NCBI GenBank assembly: GCA_964520975.1
Contig: CAZFPA010000002.1
Coordinates: forward strand, 40,265 to 104,264
Source: CAZFPA01 sp964520975
GTDB lineage: Bacteria; Bacillota; Negativicutes; Selenomonadales; Selenomonadaceae
Direction of reading: 5' to 3'
DNA length: 64,000 nt
Part shown: one piece after another, positions 15,618 through 24,572 of the stretch
Layout of the letters: each line of letters starts with the position of its first letter
Position numbering within the stretch: the first letter of the stretch is position 1
Program-made: the position numbers and the translations under genes
Notes under the pieces: model-generated
Seen by the model: the letters and a program-made list of their open reading frames with translations, nothing else
What the model was told of the DNA's origin: nothing
Database searches by the model: none

Positions 15618-16307
15618 ATGGAACATTCGATTACCAGACAGGAATATATCAAGGCATTGGAAAAGGTACAGGAGCGGGTATTTTTGATGGGAATGGCAGC
15701 AACCCGGGCCGTGAGCCGTTCCATGAAGGCGTTGCTGGAGCTGGATCAGGCGATGGCGGCCGAGGTGATGGCAGGGGACGATCAGATTGACGATATGATC
15801 ATCGATATCGAGGACCGCTGCATGCTGCTCATTGCCAAGCAGCAGCCTATCGCCCATGATCTGCGGGTATTGGCTACCGGCTTCAAAATATCAACAGATC
15901 TGGAGCGGATTGGCGATCATGCTTTTGATATTGCCAAGACGGTGTCCGTACTGGCGGCAGGTACGCCGCTGCAGAATTTTTTCTATACACGGCAGCTGGC
16001 GGAATGCGCCGTGGAGATGCTGAACATGGCTATGGATGCGTATCGCCGCGGTGATGTTCCGCTCGCTGAGGCCGTATGCCATAAGGATGATGAGATGGAC
16101 GACCTGTTCGCCCGCACGTTCATGGAGCTTTCACATCAGACGGGCAGTGATGCCGAACTGGCAGGGAAAATCACGCAGCTGATGTTCGTAGCCCGCTTTT
16201 TGGAACGTATTGGCGATCATGCGACAAATATCGCGGAATGGGTGATTTATCTTGAAACAGCGGAACGCATCCGCAAGATCAAGGGCAAGCCGGAAATTCG
16301 AGGGTGA
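15618..16307 (+). CDS. phoU: Phosphate signalling complex protein PhoU
   Basis: A 229-residue, all-helical protein with the two PhoU repeats. Each carries the metal-binding pattern E/DxxxD ('DLERIGDHAFDIAKTV' near residue 97 and 'FLERIGDHATNIAEW' near residue 197). PhoU links the Pst transporter to the PhoR kinase and restrains phosphate-starvation signalling. It is co-transcribed with pstB. Its 3' end overlaps that of the convergent kinase gene by 29 bp, and no terminator lies between them. Confidence 0.95.
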   Translation: MEHSITRQEYIKALEKVQERVFLMGMAATRAVSRSMKALLELDQAMAAEVMAGDDQIDDMIIDIEDRCMLLIAKQQPIAHDLRVLATGFKISTDLERIGDHAFDIAKTVSVLAAGTPLQNFFYTRQLAECAVEMLNMAMDAYRRGDVPLAEAVCHKDDEMDDLFARTFMELSHQTGSDAELAGKITQLMFVARFLERIGDHATNIAEWVIYLETAERIRKIKGKPEIRG

Positions 16308-18060
16308 AGGTCGTTCCCTGCTGGAGCTCGCTGGTGACCGTGATGGTTCCACCGAAGATTTCCACGAGGAACTTGACGAGTGAGAGGCCGATGCCGTTGC
16401 CGCCGGTCTGGCGGTCGCGGGCCTTGTCGGCACGATAGAAGCGGTCAAATATGAAGGGCAGGTCCTTGGCTGGAATGCCGATGCCTGTGTCCGTTACCTG
16501 AAGGCGGACAATCTCTTTTTCCTGCAGGCAGGAGAGGGTGATTGTACCGCCTTTTGGCGTATACTTGATGGCGTTTTCCGTCAGGTTGGCCAGTACCTGA
16601 AGCAGCAGGTCACGATTGGCCTCGACGAAGACGGGCCCTTTGGCGAGGCTTTGGCAGAATTGAAGCTCCTTGGATTTGAGCTGCGGGGCAAGTTTCTGGG
16701 ACAGTAGTGGTGGCAGGGTACAGCAGTCGACGGGCTCGATGACAAGCTGGCGCCGGTATTCCTGGCTGTCGAGCCGGGAGAGCTGCAGCAGGTCGCGCAG
16801 CAGACGGTTCATGCGCTGGGCTTCATTGTAGATTGTCTGGATGAATTTTCGGCTCTGTTCCGGGGCTGAGAAATCATCATCGAGCAGGGTTTCCGCAAAG
16901 CCGGAAATGGAGGTAAGCGGGGTCGCGAGCTCATGGGCGGCATTGGCGGTAAAGTCGGACTGGCGGGCAGCCATTTCCTGCAGGAGCGAGATATCATGGA
17001 ATACGCAGAGCACATGTTGTTCCTGATGCTCCGGGAAGGGGGCCAGGAAGACGGAAAAGGTGCGCCGTTGACCGCCAACGGGCAGCTGCATGGTCAAAGA
17101 GGTACCGGCTGCCGCCTGGGATATTTCTTTGGCGCGGGTGCTGAGCTCCGCGCTGCCGAGGGCATGGATGCTGCTTTTTCCCATGTGTTCAGGCAGCAGG
17201 GCAAAGATATGGGCTGCCTGGCGGTTGGCCGTGAGGATATTTCCCTGGGCATCGAGCAGCAGCACGCCATTATCCATGTTTTCGAGGATCAGCATCTGTT
17301 GCTGGGCGGTGGATTGGACTTCATGGATTTTTTGTGCGAGGCTTCCGGTGAGCTGGTTGATGGTCTGTGCGAGGATTTCCAGTTCATCGCCCGTATGGAT
17401 GGCGAGGCGGTGGGAGAGCTCTCCGTGGCTGATGCGCAGTGCATCCGCAGTCATCTGCTGAATGGGACGGAGCTGCCGACGGGCCAGCAGCCAGGCGGCA
17501 ATGATGGCCGCAAGTATTGTCAATGCCAGTGCGGTGAGGATACTGGTCCGGGTATGGGCGTAGGCCATATCAATGGGCTGTGTAGAGGAGGCTGTGCGGA
17601 TGATGCCCAGCAGCTGGTCGTTTCCGTTGTAAACCGGTACCGCGGCATAGAGCATATTCTCCTGCAGCGTGCTGCTGTAGCGCATGGCACTGCTGGGGGT
17701 GTGCTGCAGTGCGCCCTGCACCTCCGGGCGCTGCAAATGGTTATCGAGGCTTTCAGCCGGCTCAGCTGAGTCGGCGAGGACTTTTCCTGAGGAATCCATG
17801 AGAGTGATACGCAGCTGGGTTGTATCACTGATTTCATGGATTTTTTGCGTGAGTGCGGGTCCGGAATCGATAGGCGCGGTGAGCTCATCGGCCAAAAGGA
17901 TTTCGATGATCCTGGCATTGCGGTTGAGGTCGGCTGTCTGGCGGGCCAGGTTTTCTGTGTAGCTGAAATGCAGCAGATAGAGGCCGAGGAAGGCTACGGA
18001 GCCGATGGCCAATGCCAGCAGCGAAAAGAGAAGCCGACGGCTGATTTTTGATTGCAGCAT
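16279..18060 (-). CDS. phoR: PhoR-type sensor histidine kinase
   Basis: A 593-residue kinase: membrane span about 10-32, extracytoplasmic sensor about 33-170, second span about 172-195, HAMP to about 247, PAS domain about 255-365, HisKA with the phospho-acceptor His in NAAHELATPLT near residue 380, then HATPase with NLTENAIKYTPKGG, DTGIGIP and GNGIGLSLVK. The residue after HEL is Ala rather than the usual Lys/Arg. Position inside the phosphate genes supports PhoR. The likely partner regulator is at 25061. AAAGGAG lies 7 nt before ATG 18060. An ATG 48 bases earlier has no ribosome site. Confidence 0.85.
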   Translation of the reverse strand: MLQSKISRRLLFSLLALAIGSVAFLGLYLLHFSYTENLARQTADLNRNARIIEILLADELTAPIDSGPALTQKIHEISDTTQLRITLMDSSGKVLADSAEPAESLDNHLQRPEVQGALQHTPSSAMRYSSTLQENMLYAAVPVYNGNDQLLGIIRTASSTQPIDMAYAHTRTSILTALALTILAAIIAAWLLARRQLRPIQQMTADALRISHGELSHRLAIHTGDELEILAQTINQLTGSLAQKIHEVQSTAQQQMLILENMDNGVLLLDAQGNILTANRQAAHIFALLPEHMGKSSIHALGSAELSTRAKEISQAAAGTSLTMQLPVGGQRRTFSVFLAPFPEHQEQHVLCVFHDISLLQEMAARQSDFTANAAHELATPLTSISGFAETLLDDDFSAPEQSRKFIQTIYNEAQRMNRLLRDLLQLSRLDSQEYRRQLVIEPVDCCTLPPLLSQKLAPQLKSKELQFCQSLAKGPVFVEANRDLLLQVLANLTENAIKYTPKGGTITLSCLQEKEIVRLQVTDTGIGIPAKDLPFIFDRFYRADKARDRQTGGNGIGLSLVKFLVEIFGGTITVTSELQQGTTFTLEFPACP

Positions 18061-18156
18061 GAGAATACTCCTTTGTTTTTTCTTCATTTTACCATAAATC
18101 CAATACATGGCGGACGCTTTTGCAGGATTTGTCCCCGGTATAGCCGGATTTCAGGC

Positions 18157-18194
18157 AAAAAAGTGCCCTGCAGGTGTAGGAGGGCCTGCAGGGC
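18157..18194 (-). terminator. Terminator between the 45-aa ORF and phoR
   Basis: On the minus strand GCCCTGCAGG pairs with CCTGCAGGGC and is followed by CACTTTTTT. It would end or attenuate a transcript from the small ORF before it reaches phoR. Confidence 0.7.
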
Positions 18195-18221
18195 CAAGAG
18201 AGATATGGAGATATTCAGATA

Positions 18222-18359
18222 TTAGATAATACTGCGGAAATCTGCGATGGAGATGGTACCCTCATCGGCATACCGCAGTGGGGTGAGCTTTTTGGGTGTA
18301 TCGGGCGCCTCTTCCTTTAGGGAAGGGATGTCGATGGTTTTGGTTGATTGTTCCTGCAT
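18222..18359 (-). CDS. Small acidic protein of 45 residues, unknown function
   Basis: A short frame on the minus strand starts at ATG 18359 with AAGGGGGC upstream and ends at TAA 18222-18224, followed by an intrinsic terminator. The product starts MQEQSTKTIDIPSLKEE and ends ADEGTISIADFRSII. It is hydrophilic, with no membrane span. The spacing of ribosome site, frame and terminator, and a possible -10 TATGAT at 18389-18394, make it a plausible one-gene unit. It sits between phoR and pstS, opposite the pstS promoter. I do not recognise the family. A role in phosphate control is speculation. It could also be a chance frame. Confidence 0.45.
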   Translation of the reverse strand: MQEQSTKTIDIPSLKEEAPDTPKKLTPLRYADEGTISIADFRSII

Positions 18360-18463
18360 ATATCAGGCCCCCTTGATTTGATAGTGTTATCATACTGCTG
18401 GATTGTGGAAAGAAGCTGAAAATGCGGGGGAATTTTGTTTTTTATGGCAGTAGGGGGGAACTC

Positions 18464-18517
18464 CTAACGAAATCTTAACATAGCTCTAACAAAATACAGG
18501 ATAATTTCCGCTATGAT
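18464..18517 (+). promoter_or_regulatory. Pho box and promoter of pstSCA
   Basis: CTAACG (18464), TTAACA (18475) and CTAACA (18486) repeat at 11-bp steps. The -10 TATGAT (18512-18517) begins 20 bp after the last repeat. The layout matches the known PhoP direct-repeat site of Firmicutes and the one before pstB. Confidence 0.8.
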
Positions 18518-18559
18518 AAAGGAAGTAGGAAATCAATTTTAATCTTGGAGGGTGAGAAT

Positions 18560-19423
18560 ATGTTTTTTACAGGAAAGATGAAAAAAATGATAGCGATGGC
18601 CGGTGTACTGGCCATCGGGGCGATGCTTGTAAGTGGCTGCGGCGGGGAGAAATCTGCAGGGGGTTCGGGCGGTGAGCTCAGTGGAAAGATCACAGCTTCC
18701 GGCTCGACGGCGCTGCTGCCGCTGCTGAAACCGGCCCAGGAAGAATTCCAGACGAAGCATGGCAAGGTGACCGTGAATATCGCCGGCGGTGGTTCCTTCA
18801 CCGGGATGAACCAGGTTGCCGGGGGCAGTGTGCAGATTGGAGATTCCGATGTAAACCTGCCAGCGGAATATCAGGATAAGGGACTTGTCGATCATAAAGT
18901 CGTCGTAGAGCCGTTCGTATTCATCACCAATAAGGACAATAAAGTAGATAATCTGACAAAGGACCAGGTCGTTGGAATCCTTACGGGACAGCTTACGAAC
19001 TGGAAGCAGGTCGGCGGCGCTGATCTGCCGATCACCCTTGTACATCGGGCCAAATCCTCGGGCTCGCGGGCTACGATAGCTGAGGTCGTCCTCCAGGGCA
19101 AGGAGTTCACGGACCAGGCCGTGATCCAGGATTCGAACGGCGCTGTCCGCACGGCTGTATCGAGTACGCCGGGAGCCATCGGCTATGTTGATGCGCCGTA
19201 CGCAGATGATTCAGTGAAACTGCTCGCTTACAATGGCGTGAAGTATACGGCAGCCGCTATCATCGATGGCAGCTATCCTATTTATGGCTATGGTCACATG
19301 TATACGAAGGGGGAGCCGGAAGGTGCTGTCAAGGCTTTCATTGACTACGTGCTGAGTGATGAATTCCAGAACAGCCAGGTAGAAAAGCTCGGCTTTATCC
19401 CGATCAGCAAGATGAAGAAATAA
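18560..19423 (+). CDS. pstS: Phosphate-binding lipoprotein of the Pst transporter
   Basis: The 287-residue protein has a lipoprotein signal (basic start, hydrophobic core, lipobox VSGC at about residue 27-30) and a periplasmic-binding fold. Phosphate-site motifs 'SGSTALLPL' and 'AKSSGSRATIAEVVL' are visible. It captures phosphate outside the cytoplasmic membrane and delivers it to PstCA. The start is ATG 18560 after GGAGGGTGAGAAT. A TTG at 18545 lies inside that region. It leads the pstS-pstC-pstA operon, directly behind a Pho box. Confidence 0.95.
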   Translation: MFFTGKMKKMIAMAGVLAIGAMLVSGCGGEKSAGGSGGELSGKITASGSTALLPLLKPAQEEFQTKHGKVTVNIAGGGSFTGMNQVAGGSVQIGDSDVNLPAEYQDKGLVDHKVVVEPFVFITNKDNKVDNLTKDQVVGILTGQLTNWKQVGGADLPITLVHRAKSSGSRATIAEVVLQGKEFTDQAVIQDSNGAVRTAVSSTPGAIGYVDAPYADDSVKLLAYNGVKYTAAAIIDGSYPIYGYGHMYTKGEPEGAVKAFIDYVLSDEFQNSQVEKLGFIPISKMKK

Positions 19424-19433
19424 GGTGCAGGTT

Positions 19434-20348
19434 ATGGAAGGGGCAGCAGAGACAATGATAAGAATATCCGACGCCGGACATCAGCGGCAGCTCATCTATG
19501 ATCGCTACGTGAAATATCTGTTTGTGGCATCGGCGTTCCTGGTAAGTTTGTTGATTTTTTCCATCATCTTTTTTGTTGGGAAGCAGGGGCTGATGACCTT
19601 TGCGGATGTGAGCCCGCTGGAGTTCTTCTTCTCGGCGAAATGGGCTCCGGAAAGTCAGCAGTATGGTGCGCTGAGCTTCATTGTCGGATCCCTGCAGGTG
19701 ACGTTTCTGGCCGTGCTCATCGGTACGCCGCTGGGACTGGCCGGTGCACTCTTTTTGGCCAAGGTCGCTCCGCAACGCTTGCGTGCACTGATGCGGCCGG
19801 CCATGGACCTTTATGTGGCGATTCCTTCCGTGGTTTATGGCTATATCGGCATTACGGTATTGGTGCCGTTCCTGCGGGAGACCTTTGGCGGGCAGACTGG
19901 TTTTGGTGTGCTGGCGGCCGGGCTGGTGCTGGCCATCATGATTCTGCCCACAATATTATCCATCAGCGACGATGCGCTGCGCAGCGTGCCGCGGCCGATG
20001 GAGGAAGCTTCTCTGGCCTTGGGAGCCACCTGGTGGCAGACATTGTCCCGGGTATTGCTGCCGGCCGCAATGCCGGGCATATTGACAGCGGTTGTGCTGG
20101 CGATGGCCCGGGCGATTGGTGAGACGATGGCTGTGCAGATGCTCATCGGCAATACGCCGCTGATTGCAACAAGCCTGTTTTCACCGACTTCTACGCTTAC
20201 CAGCAACATCGTCGTTGAAATGGGCAATACAATGTTTGGTTCCGTCTGGAGCAACGGACTGTTCCTCATGGCCTTCGTGCTGCTGATCCTGTCGCTGGGC
20301 ATGATCCTGCTCATTCGCCGCATTGGAGAAAGGAGAATTCCCGGATGA
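19434..20348 (+). CDS. pstC: Phosphate ABC transporter permease PstC
   Basis: A roughly 304-residue inner-membrane permease with six predicted spans and the binding-protein-dependent transport signature, 'EEASLALGATWWQTLSRVLLPAAMPGI'. It pairs with PstA to form the phosphate channel. The frame is open back to GTG 19425, two bases after the pstS stop. ATG 19434 has AAGGTG 6 nt upstream and is preferred, but ATG 19455 after GGAAGGGGC is an alternative. It overlaps pstA by four bases (ATGA), which implies translational coupling. Confidence 0.93.
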   Translation: MEGAAETMIRISDAGHQRQLIYDRYVKYLFVASAFLVSLLIFSIIFFVGKQGLMTFADVSPLEFFFSAKWAPESQQYGALSFIVGSLQVTFLAVLIGTPLGLAGALFLAKVAPQRLRALMRPAMDLYVAIPSVVYGYIGITVLVPFLRETFGGQTGFGVLAAGLVLAIMILPTILSISDDALRSVPRPMEEASLALGATWWQTLSRVLLPAAMPGILTAVVLAMARAIGETMAVQMLIGNTPLIATSLFSPTSTLTSNIVVEMGNTMFGSVWSNGLFLMAFVLLILSLGMILLIRRIGERRIPG

Positions 20349-21205
20349 ACGCAAAGACAAAAAATTCACTTGCAATAGGAATGCTCTGGCTTGCCGGGCT
20401 TTTCGTACTGGCTTTGCTGGTGGTGTTCCTGGGGTATATCCTTTATAAGGGAATGCCGGTTCTTTCGGCCAGCTTCATTTTCGGGCGTTCCAGTGATATT
20501 GAGGCTGGTGGGGGTGTCGGGGCACAGCTTTTCAATTCGTTCTATCTGCTCTTTTTATCGATGGCCGTATCCATCCCGATTGCCGTGGGTGCCGGTGTTT
20601 ATCTTGCTGAATACGCAAGGGATACCAGGCTGACGCGGGCCATCCGCCTGAGCACCGAGTGCCTGGCGACCGTACCATCCATCGTGTTGGGGCTTTTTGG
20701 CATGATTGTGTTTGTGAATATCATGGGAATGGGCTTCAGTATCATCGGTGGAGCCCTTACCCTGGTCCTGCTGAATCTGCCGCTGCTGGTACGGGTGACA
20801 GAGGAGTCCATCCGCACGGTGCCGGATTTCTATCGGGAGGCGAGTCTGGCTCTTGGGGCCACGAAGCTCCAGACCATCTGGAAGGTCATTCTGCCGAGCG
20901 CACTGCCAGGTATCATTACCGGCATCACCCTCACTGCCGGGCGGGCCCTGGGGGAAACGGCTATTCTGATTTTTACGGCCGGAACAACCGTATCGCGCTA
21001 TATGGGAGATACGGATCTGCTGGCTGGCGGCGAGACCCTGGCCGTGCATCTGTGGTATCTGATGTCGACAGGCCTGGTGCCGGACCGCGATGCAGTAGCT
21101 AATGGAATCGGTGCAATGTTGATTTTTACCATTCTGCTGTTCAATATCGGGCTGACCGTGCCGTTGAAGCTGGTGCAGAAGCATTTGGGTATCCGCAGCA
21201 GCTGA
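20345..21205 (+). CDS. pstA: Phosphate ABC transporter permease PstA
   Basis: The 286-residue partner permease has about six spans and the EAA loop 'REASLALGATKLQTIWKVILPSALPGI'. It ends the pstSCA operon. The ATP-binding subunit PstB is encoded 5 kb upstream, so the transporter must be assembled from two transcripts that carry matching Pho boxes. A terminator follows directly. Confidence 0.95.
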   Translation: MNAKTKNSLAIGMLWLAGLFVLALLVVFLGYILYKGMPVLSASFIFGRSSDIEAGGGVGAQLFNSFYLLFLSMAVSIPIAVGAGVYLAEYARDTRLTRAIRLSTECLATVPSIVLGLFGMIVFVNIMGMGFSIIGGALTLVLLNLPLLVRVTEESIRTVPDFYREASLALGATKLQTIWKVILPSALPGIITGITLTAGRALGETAILIFTAGTTVSRYMGDTDLLAGGETLAVHLWYLMSTGLVPDRDAVANGIGAMLIFTILLFNIGLTVPLKLVQKHLGIRSS

Positions 21206-21229
21206 AAATACGCTGAGCTGGAAAAATGG

Positions 21230-21263
21230 AGATTCTCCGGACTTTTGTTCGGAGAATCTTTTC
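21230..21263 (+). terminator. Terminator of pstSCA
   Basis: AGATTCTCCG pairs with CGGAGAATCT, followed by TTTT. It starts 25 bp after the pstA stop. The remaining 230 bp before the chemoreceptor gene are AT-rich, and I see nothing recognisable in them. Confidence 0.85.
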
Positions 21264-21492
21264 ATTTCGGGAGAAAATCATTGGGCTGCAAGCCTGAAAA
21301 CAGCAGGATTTTCATGAGAGCGGAGCGAATTCTATACCTAACTTAAATAATGGCATCATTGTCAGCTGCATGAAATTATGAAAATTTGAAAATATGGCAG
21401 GTGGTATATGGATGATTTCATAGCTATGGGGATTACACAAAGTGCTACAGAAAATGTCAATTAATTTTCAGAATTTTCAAGGAGGCAGTGTT

Positions 21493-23211
21493 ATGGGATG
21501 GGTAAATAATATCAAGGTAGCTTATAAATTACTGATCCTGGTGGTTATTGCGGGAATTGCAATGGCACTGATTGGACATGGCGGCTATACCGCAGTGAAC
21601 GAATCCGATGACGATATGAGCATCATGTACAATCAGAAAATGAAGGCTGTGGCGTGCATTGGTGAAGCGAAATATATGATGCGCGATATGCAGTCCAGAG
21701 CAGCCCTGTCAATGGTGGCGACGGATAGTGCGCGCATGCAGGAATTGAATACAAGCTTTGAAAAGAGCAAGGCTGATTTTGCGGAAAATTGGACTGCCTA
21801 TAAAGCGATTGCGATCAATGTTCCAGGCACCAAGGAGAAACTAGGCGAGGTTGAAAACAGTACCAAGGCCTTTGAAGAAACCATGGCGGAAATCTTAAAG
21901 CTGGGAGCTGCCGGGAAGAGTGCCGAGGCTTTGGAATTGTATAATGGCAAAGGCAGAACATCTACGGTAGAACTGCGCGATCATTTGATTGAGCTGCAGA
22001 ACACCGCACAAAAGAATGCAGAGGCAATTTATCAGGAGAACAAGGCAAGCGCGGCTGCAACATCGCGCAATATTTTAATTAAGATATTTGTGGCATTGCT
22101 GCTGCTGGTGGTGGTCAGTCTGTGGATTTCCCGGGAAATCACCAGTCCATTGAATAAAATGATGGCGGTTTGCGAAAAATTGCGGGATGGTGATTTCCGG
22201 ATTACGCCGCGCAGCGTTCTTCGCGGAGATGAATTTGGACAGATGGCCAATGTGCTTGTTGATATGCGCGAGAGTCTGAACAAGCTCATGCGGCATACGA
22301 ATGCGTCTTCGGAACAGATTGCGGCGGCATCAGAGGAGCTTACGGCAAGTTCTTCCCAGTCGGCACAGGCCTCCACGCAGGTGGCAGAGTCGGTGACACA
22401 GGCGGCACAAGCTGTCATCGAGCAGCAGCAGGCCGTGGGAACAAGCAGCAATTCCGTACAGCAGGTAGCGTCCTCCGTTGAGCATATTCAGCAGGAAGCC
22501 GCCCGGGTAGCCAAACATTCGGCGGAGGCTTCCGAGCAGGCGGTGGCCGGTGGTCAGAAGGTTACGGAATCCGTGCAGCGGATTCAGAGTGTTGAGTCGA
22601 CGGTTACTTCCTCGGCGGAGCTGGTCAATAAACTTGGGGAGCGTTCACAGGAAATCGGCCAGATCGTGGATACGATTTCCGGTATTGCGAGTCAGACAAA
22701 TCTGCTGGCGCTGAATGCCGCGATTGAGGCAGCCCGTGCCGGAGAGCATGGCCGCGGCTTTGCTGTCGTAGCTGAAGAGGTGCGCAAGCTGGCCGAGCAG
22801 TCGCAGGAAGCTGCCCAGCAGATATCGGAACTCATCAACAGCATCCAGGAGGATACGACCGGAGCCGTCGCCTCCATGCAGCAGGGGCATACAGCGGTCA
22901 TTGAGGGAGCCCAGTCCGTGCATGAGCTCGAAACGGTCTTTGATCAGATCCGCGGGCTCGTGGATTCAGTTTCACGTGAGGTCAATCGCATGGCGGAATC
23001 CATTACCGGGGTGACACATGACGCGGAGACCATTACGCAGGAAGTTACGACAATCGGCGAGCACGGCAAACAGGTATCCAAGGAAATGGAATCTGTGTCG
23101 GCAGCAACGGAGGAGCAGTCCGCTTCGGCGCAGGAAATTGCATCGGCTAGTGATTCCCTGGCTCATTTGGCGGAGGAATTGCAGATGTCCTTGCGCAAAT
23201 TCCAGTTTTAA
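21493..23211 (+). CDS. Methyl-accepting chemotaxis protein
   Basis: A 572-residue chemoreceptor: N-terminal span (about 12-32), a 4-helix-bundle type sensor domain (about 33-190), a second span (about 192-212), HAMP, and a long coiled-coil signalling domain. The hairpin tip is the conserved 'IASQTNLLALNAAIEAARAGEHGRGFAVVAEEVRKLAEQS'-type core, in which NLLALNAAIEAARAGE is exact. Its ligand is unknown. The start is ATG 21493, preceded by AAGGAGG seven bases away. An ATG at 21442 lacks a ribosome site. No other chemotaxis gene is nearby. The presence of an MCP suggests the organism is motile. Confidence 0.93.
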   Translation: MGWVNNIKVAYKLLILVVIAGIAMALIGHGGYTAVNESDDDMSIMYNQKMKAVACIGEAKYMMRDMQSRAALSMVATDSARMQELNTSFEKSKADFAENWTAYKAIAINVPGTKEKLGEVENSTKAFEETMAEILKLGAAGKSAEALELYNGKGRTSTVELRDHLIELQNTAQKNAEAIYQENKASAAATSRNILIKIFVALLLLVVVSLWISREITSPLNKMMAVCEKLRDGDFRITPRSVLRGDEFGQMANVLVDMRESLNKLMRHTNASSEQIAAASEELTASSSQSAQASTQVAESVTQAAQAVIEQQQAVGTSSNSVQQVASSVEHIQQEAARVAKHSAEASEQAVAGGQKVTESVQRIQSVESTVTSSAELVNKLGERSQEIGQIVDTISGIASQTNLLALNAAIEAARAGEHGRGFAVVAEEVRKLAEQSQEAAQQISELINSIQEDTTGAVASMQQGHTAVIEGAQSVHELETVFDQIRGLVDSVSREVNRMAESITGVTHDAETITQEVTTIGEHGKQVSKEMESVSAATEEQSASAQEIASASDSLAHLAEELQMSLRKFQF

Positions 23212-23344
23212 AGCCGATACCGCGTACCTGCAATAACGGGGCTGGATAAGGAATTCGCCCGGGTATTCCGTGAATACGGTACCAGGCTAAAAAATGTCTG
23301 GGGATATGGGCCCATAAACTGATTCATTTGTACTGCTTATGAGA

Positions 23345-23393
23345 AACGACTGTTGACAGGCAGGGGAAAAAGGCTTGTCAACAGTTGTTTTTT
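23345..23393 (+). terminator. Terminator after the chemoreceptor
   Basis: AACGACTGTTGACA pairs (one mismatch) with TGTCAACAGTTGTT around a 17-nt loop, followed by TTTTTT. The stem also contains a TTGACA hexamer, which should not be read as a promoter. Confidence 0.8.
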
Positions 23394-23477
23394 AGTTCAC
23401 GAATCCATGAAAATATGTTAGAATGGAGAATGTTAGATAGTATACAAATAATATAGAAACTTTTCTGGAGTGAAATT

Positions 23478-24041
23478 ATGAGAATTATAACGGGAACCGC
23501 CCGCGGCTGCCGGCTGAAAACCCCGAAGGGGCAGCTGACCCGGCCAACGGCTGACCGTATAAAGGAGTCTCTGTTCAATATACTTGGCAATCGTGTCTGC
23601 GATCAGCAGATCCTGGATGTCTTTGCCGGTACAGGAGCGCTGGGCCTTGAGGCGCTGAGCCGCGGGGCAGCCGGCGGTGTATTCATCGATCAGGCGACGG
23701 CCGGGCTCATCCGGGAAAATGCTGAGCATACACATCTGTTGGAGCGGGCTGAGATCCTGCACAGTGATGTATTTGCGGCCCTGCAGCGACTCGCCCGGCA
23801 GCGGCGGCAGTTCGGTATCGTATTTTGTGATCCGCCCTATCATAAGGGACTCTGGGAGCGGGCACTGCTCTTTTTTGACAGCAGCAGCCTTGTCGAGCCG
23901 GGCGGGCTGGTCATCATTGAGCACGGGCGGGATGAAAATGAGCTGCCGGTGTTGTCTTCCTTGGAGAAAATCCGCAATCAGAGCTATGGATCGACGACGC
24001 AGCTGACGATTTTCCAAAAACTGCGGGGGGATAGCGCATGA
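23478..24041 (+). CDS. rsmD: 16S rRNA (guanine966-N2)-methyltransferase RsmD
   Basis: A 187-residue Rossmann-fold methyltransferase. 'RIITGTARGCRLKTP' and 'TRPTADRIKESLFNIL' form the substrate-side N-terminus, 'LDVFAGTGALGLEALSRGA' binds SAM, and 'VFCDPPY' is the catalytic motif IV. RsmD methylates G966 of 16S rRNA during 30S assembly. It overlaps coaD by four bases (ATGA), the common rsmD-coaD pairing. ATG 23478 follows TGGAGTGAAATT. Confidence 0.95.
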   Translation: MRIITGTARGCRLKTPKGQLTRPTADRIKESLFNILGNRVCDQQILDVFAGTGALGLEALSRGAAGGVFIDQATAGLIRENAEHTHLLERAEILHSDVFAALQRLARQRRQFGIVFCDPPYHKGLWERALLFFDSSSLVEPGGLVIIEHGRDENELPVLSSLEKIRNQSYGSTTQLTIFQKLRGDSA

Positions 24042-24553
24042 GTATAGCCGTATGTTCCGGAAGCTTTGATCCGGTAACGAGCGGGCATGTCGATATTTTT
24101 GAACGTGCAAGCCGGATGTTCGATACACTCATTGTCGGGGTGTTTCAGAATATCAATAAGCAGTATTTCTTTTCAGTAGATGAGCGTACCGCTTTGCTGC
24201 AGGAAGCGACAAAGCATATTGGAAATCTGCAGGTGACCTCCTTTGATGGGCTTTTGCCGGATTATATGCATTCGGTAGGCGCCAGTGTCGTTATAAGGGG
24301 ACTGCGCTCGGTCACGGATTTTGAATATGAGCGCAATGAGGCACAGCTCATTAAGCGCATTGCGCCGGATATTGAGACGGTCTTTCTGTTGTCCCGGCCG
24401 GAGCTTTCGTATGTGAGTTCATCCGGGGTCAAGGAACTGGCACGGTTTCATGGGGAAATTACAGGTCTGGTTCCAGCCTGTGTGGAAACAGCTGTCAGAA
24501 AACGGCAGACGGAGCTGGAAAACTGTTCTATACATGCAGTGAAATCAATTTAA
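24038..24553 (+). CDS. coaD: Phosphopantetheine adenylyltransferase
   Basis: CoaD makes dephospho-CoA from 4'-phosphopantetheine and ATP, the fourth step of CoA synthesis. The 171-residue protein has the nucleotidyltransferase motif 'SGSFDPVTSGHVDIFERA' (usually YPGSFDP, here CSGSFDP), 'VVIRGLRSVTDFEYE' for phosphopantetheine and 'YVSSSGVKELA', the ISSTxVR-type ATP motif. It is translationally coupled to rsmD. Confidence 0.95.
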   Translation: MSIAVCSGSFDPVTSGHVDIFERASRMFDTLIVGVFQNINKQYFFSVDERTALLQEATKHIGNLQVTSFDGLLPDYMHSVGASVVIRGLRSVTDFEYERNEAQLIKRIAPDIETVFLLSRPELSYVSSSGVKELARFHGEITGLVPACVETAVRKRQTELENCSIHAVKSI

Positions 24554-24572
24554 AGAAAGTGGGCTAAGCAAA

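Noticed and set aside
23212..23344. Possible structured RNA between the chemoreceptor and rsmD
   Set aside because: There are short inverted repeats such as GTATTC/GAATAC, but they fit no known riboswitch and are not enough to call a feature.
23351..23356. TTGACA as a -35 before rsmD
   Set aside because: It is part of the terminator stem of the chemoreceptor gene, and no -10 lies at the right distance.
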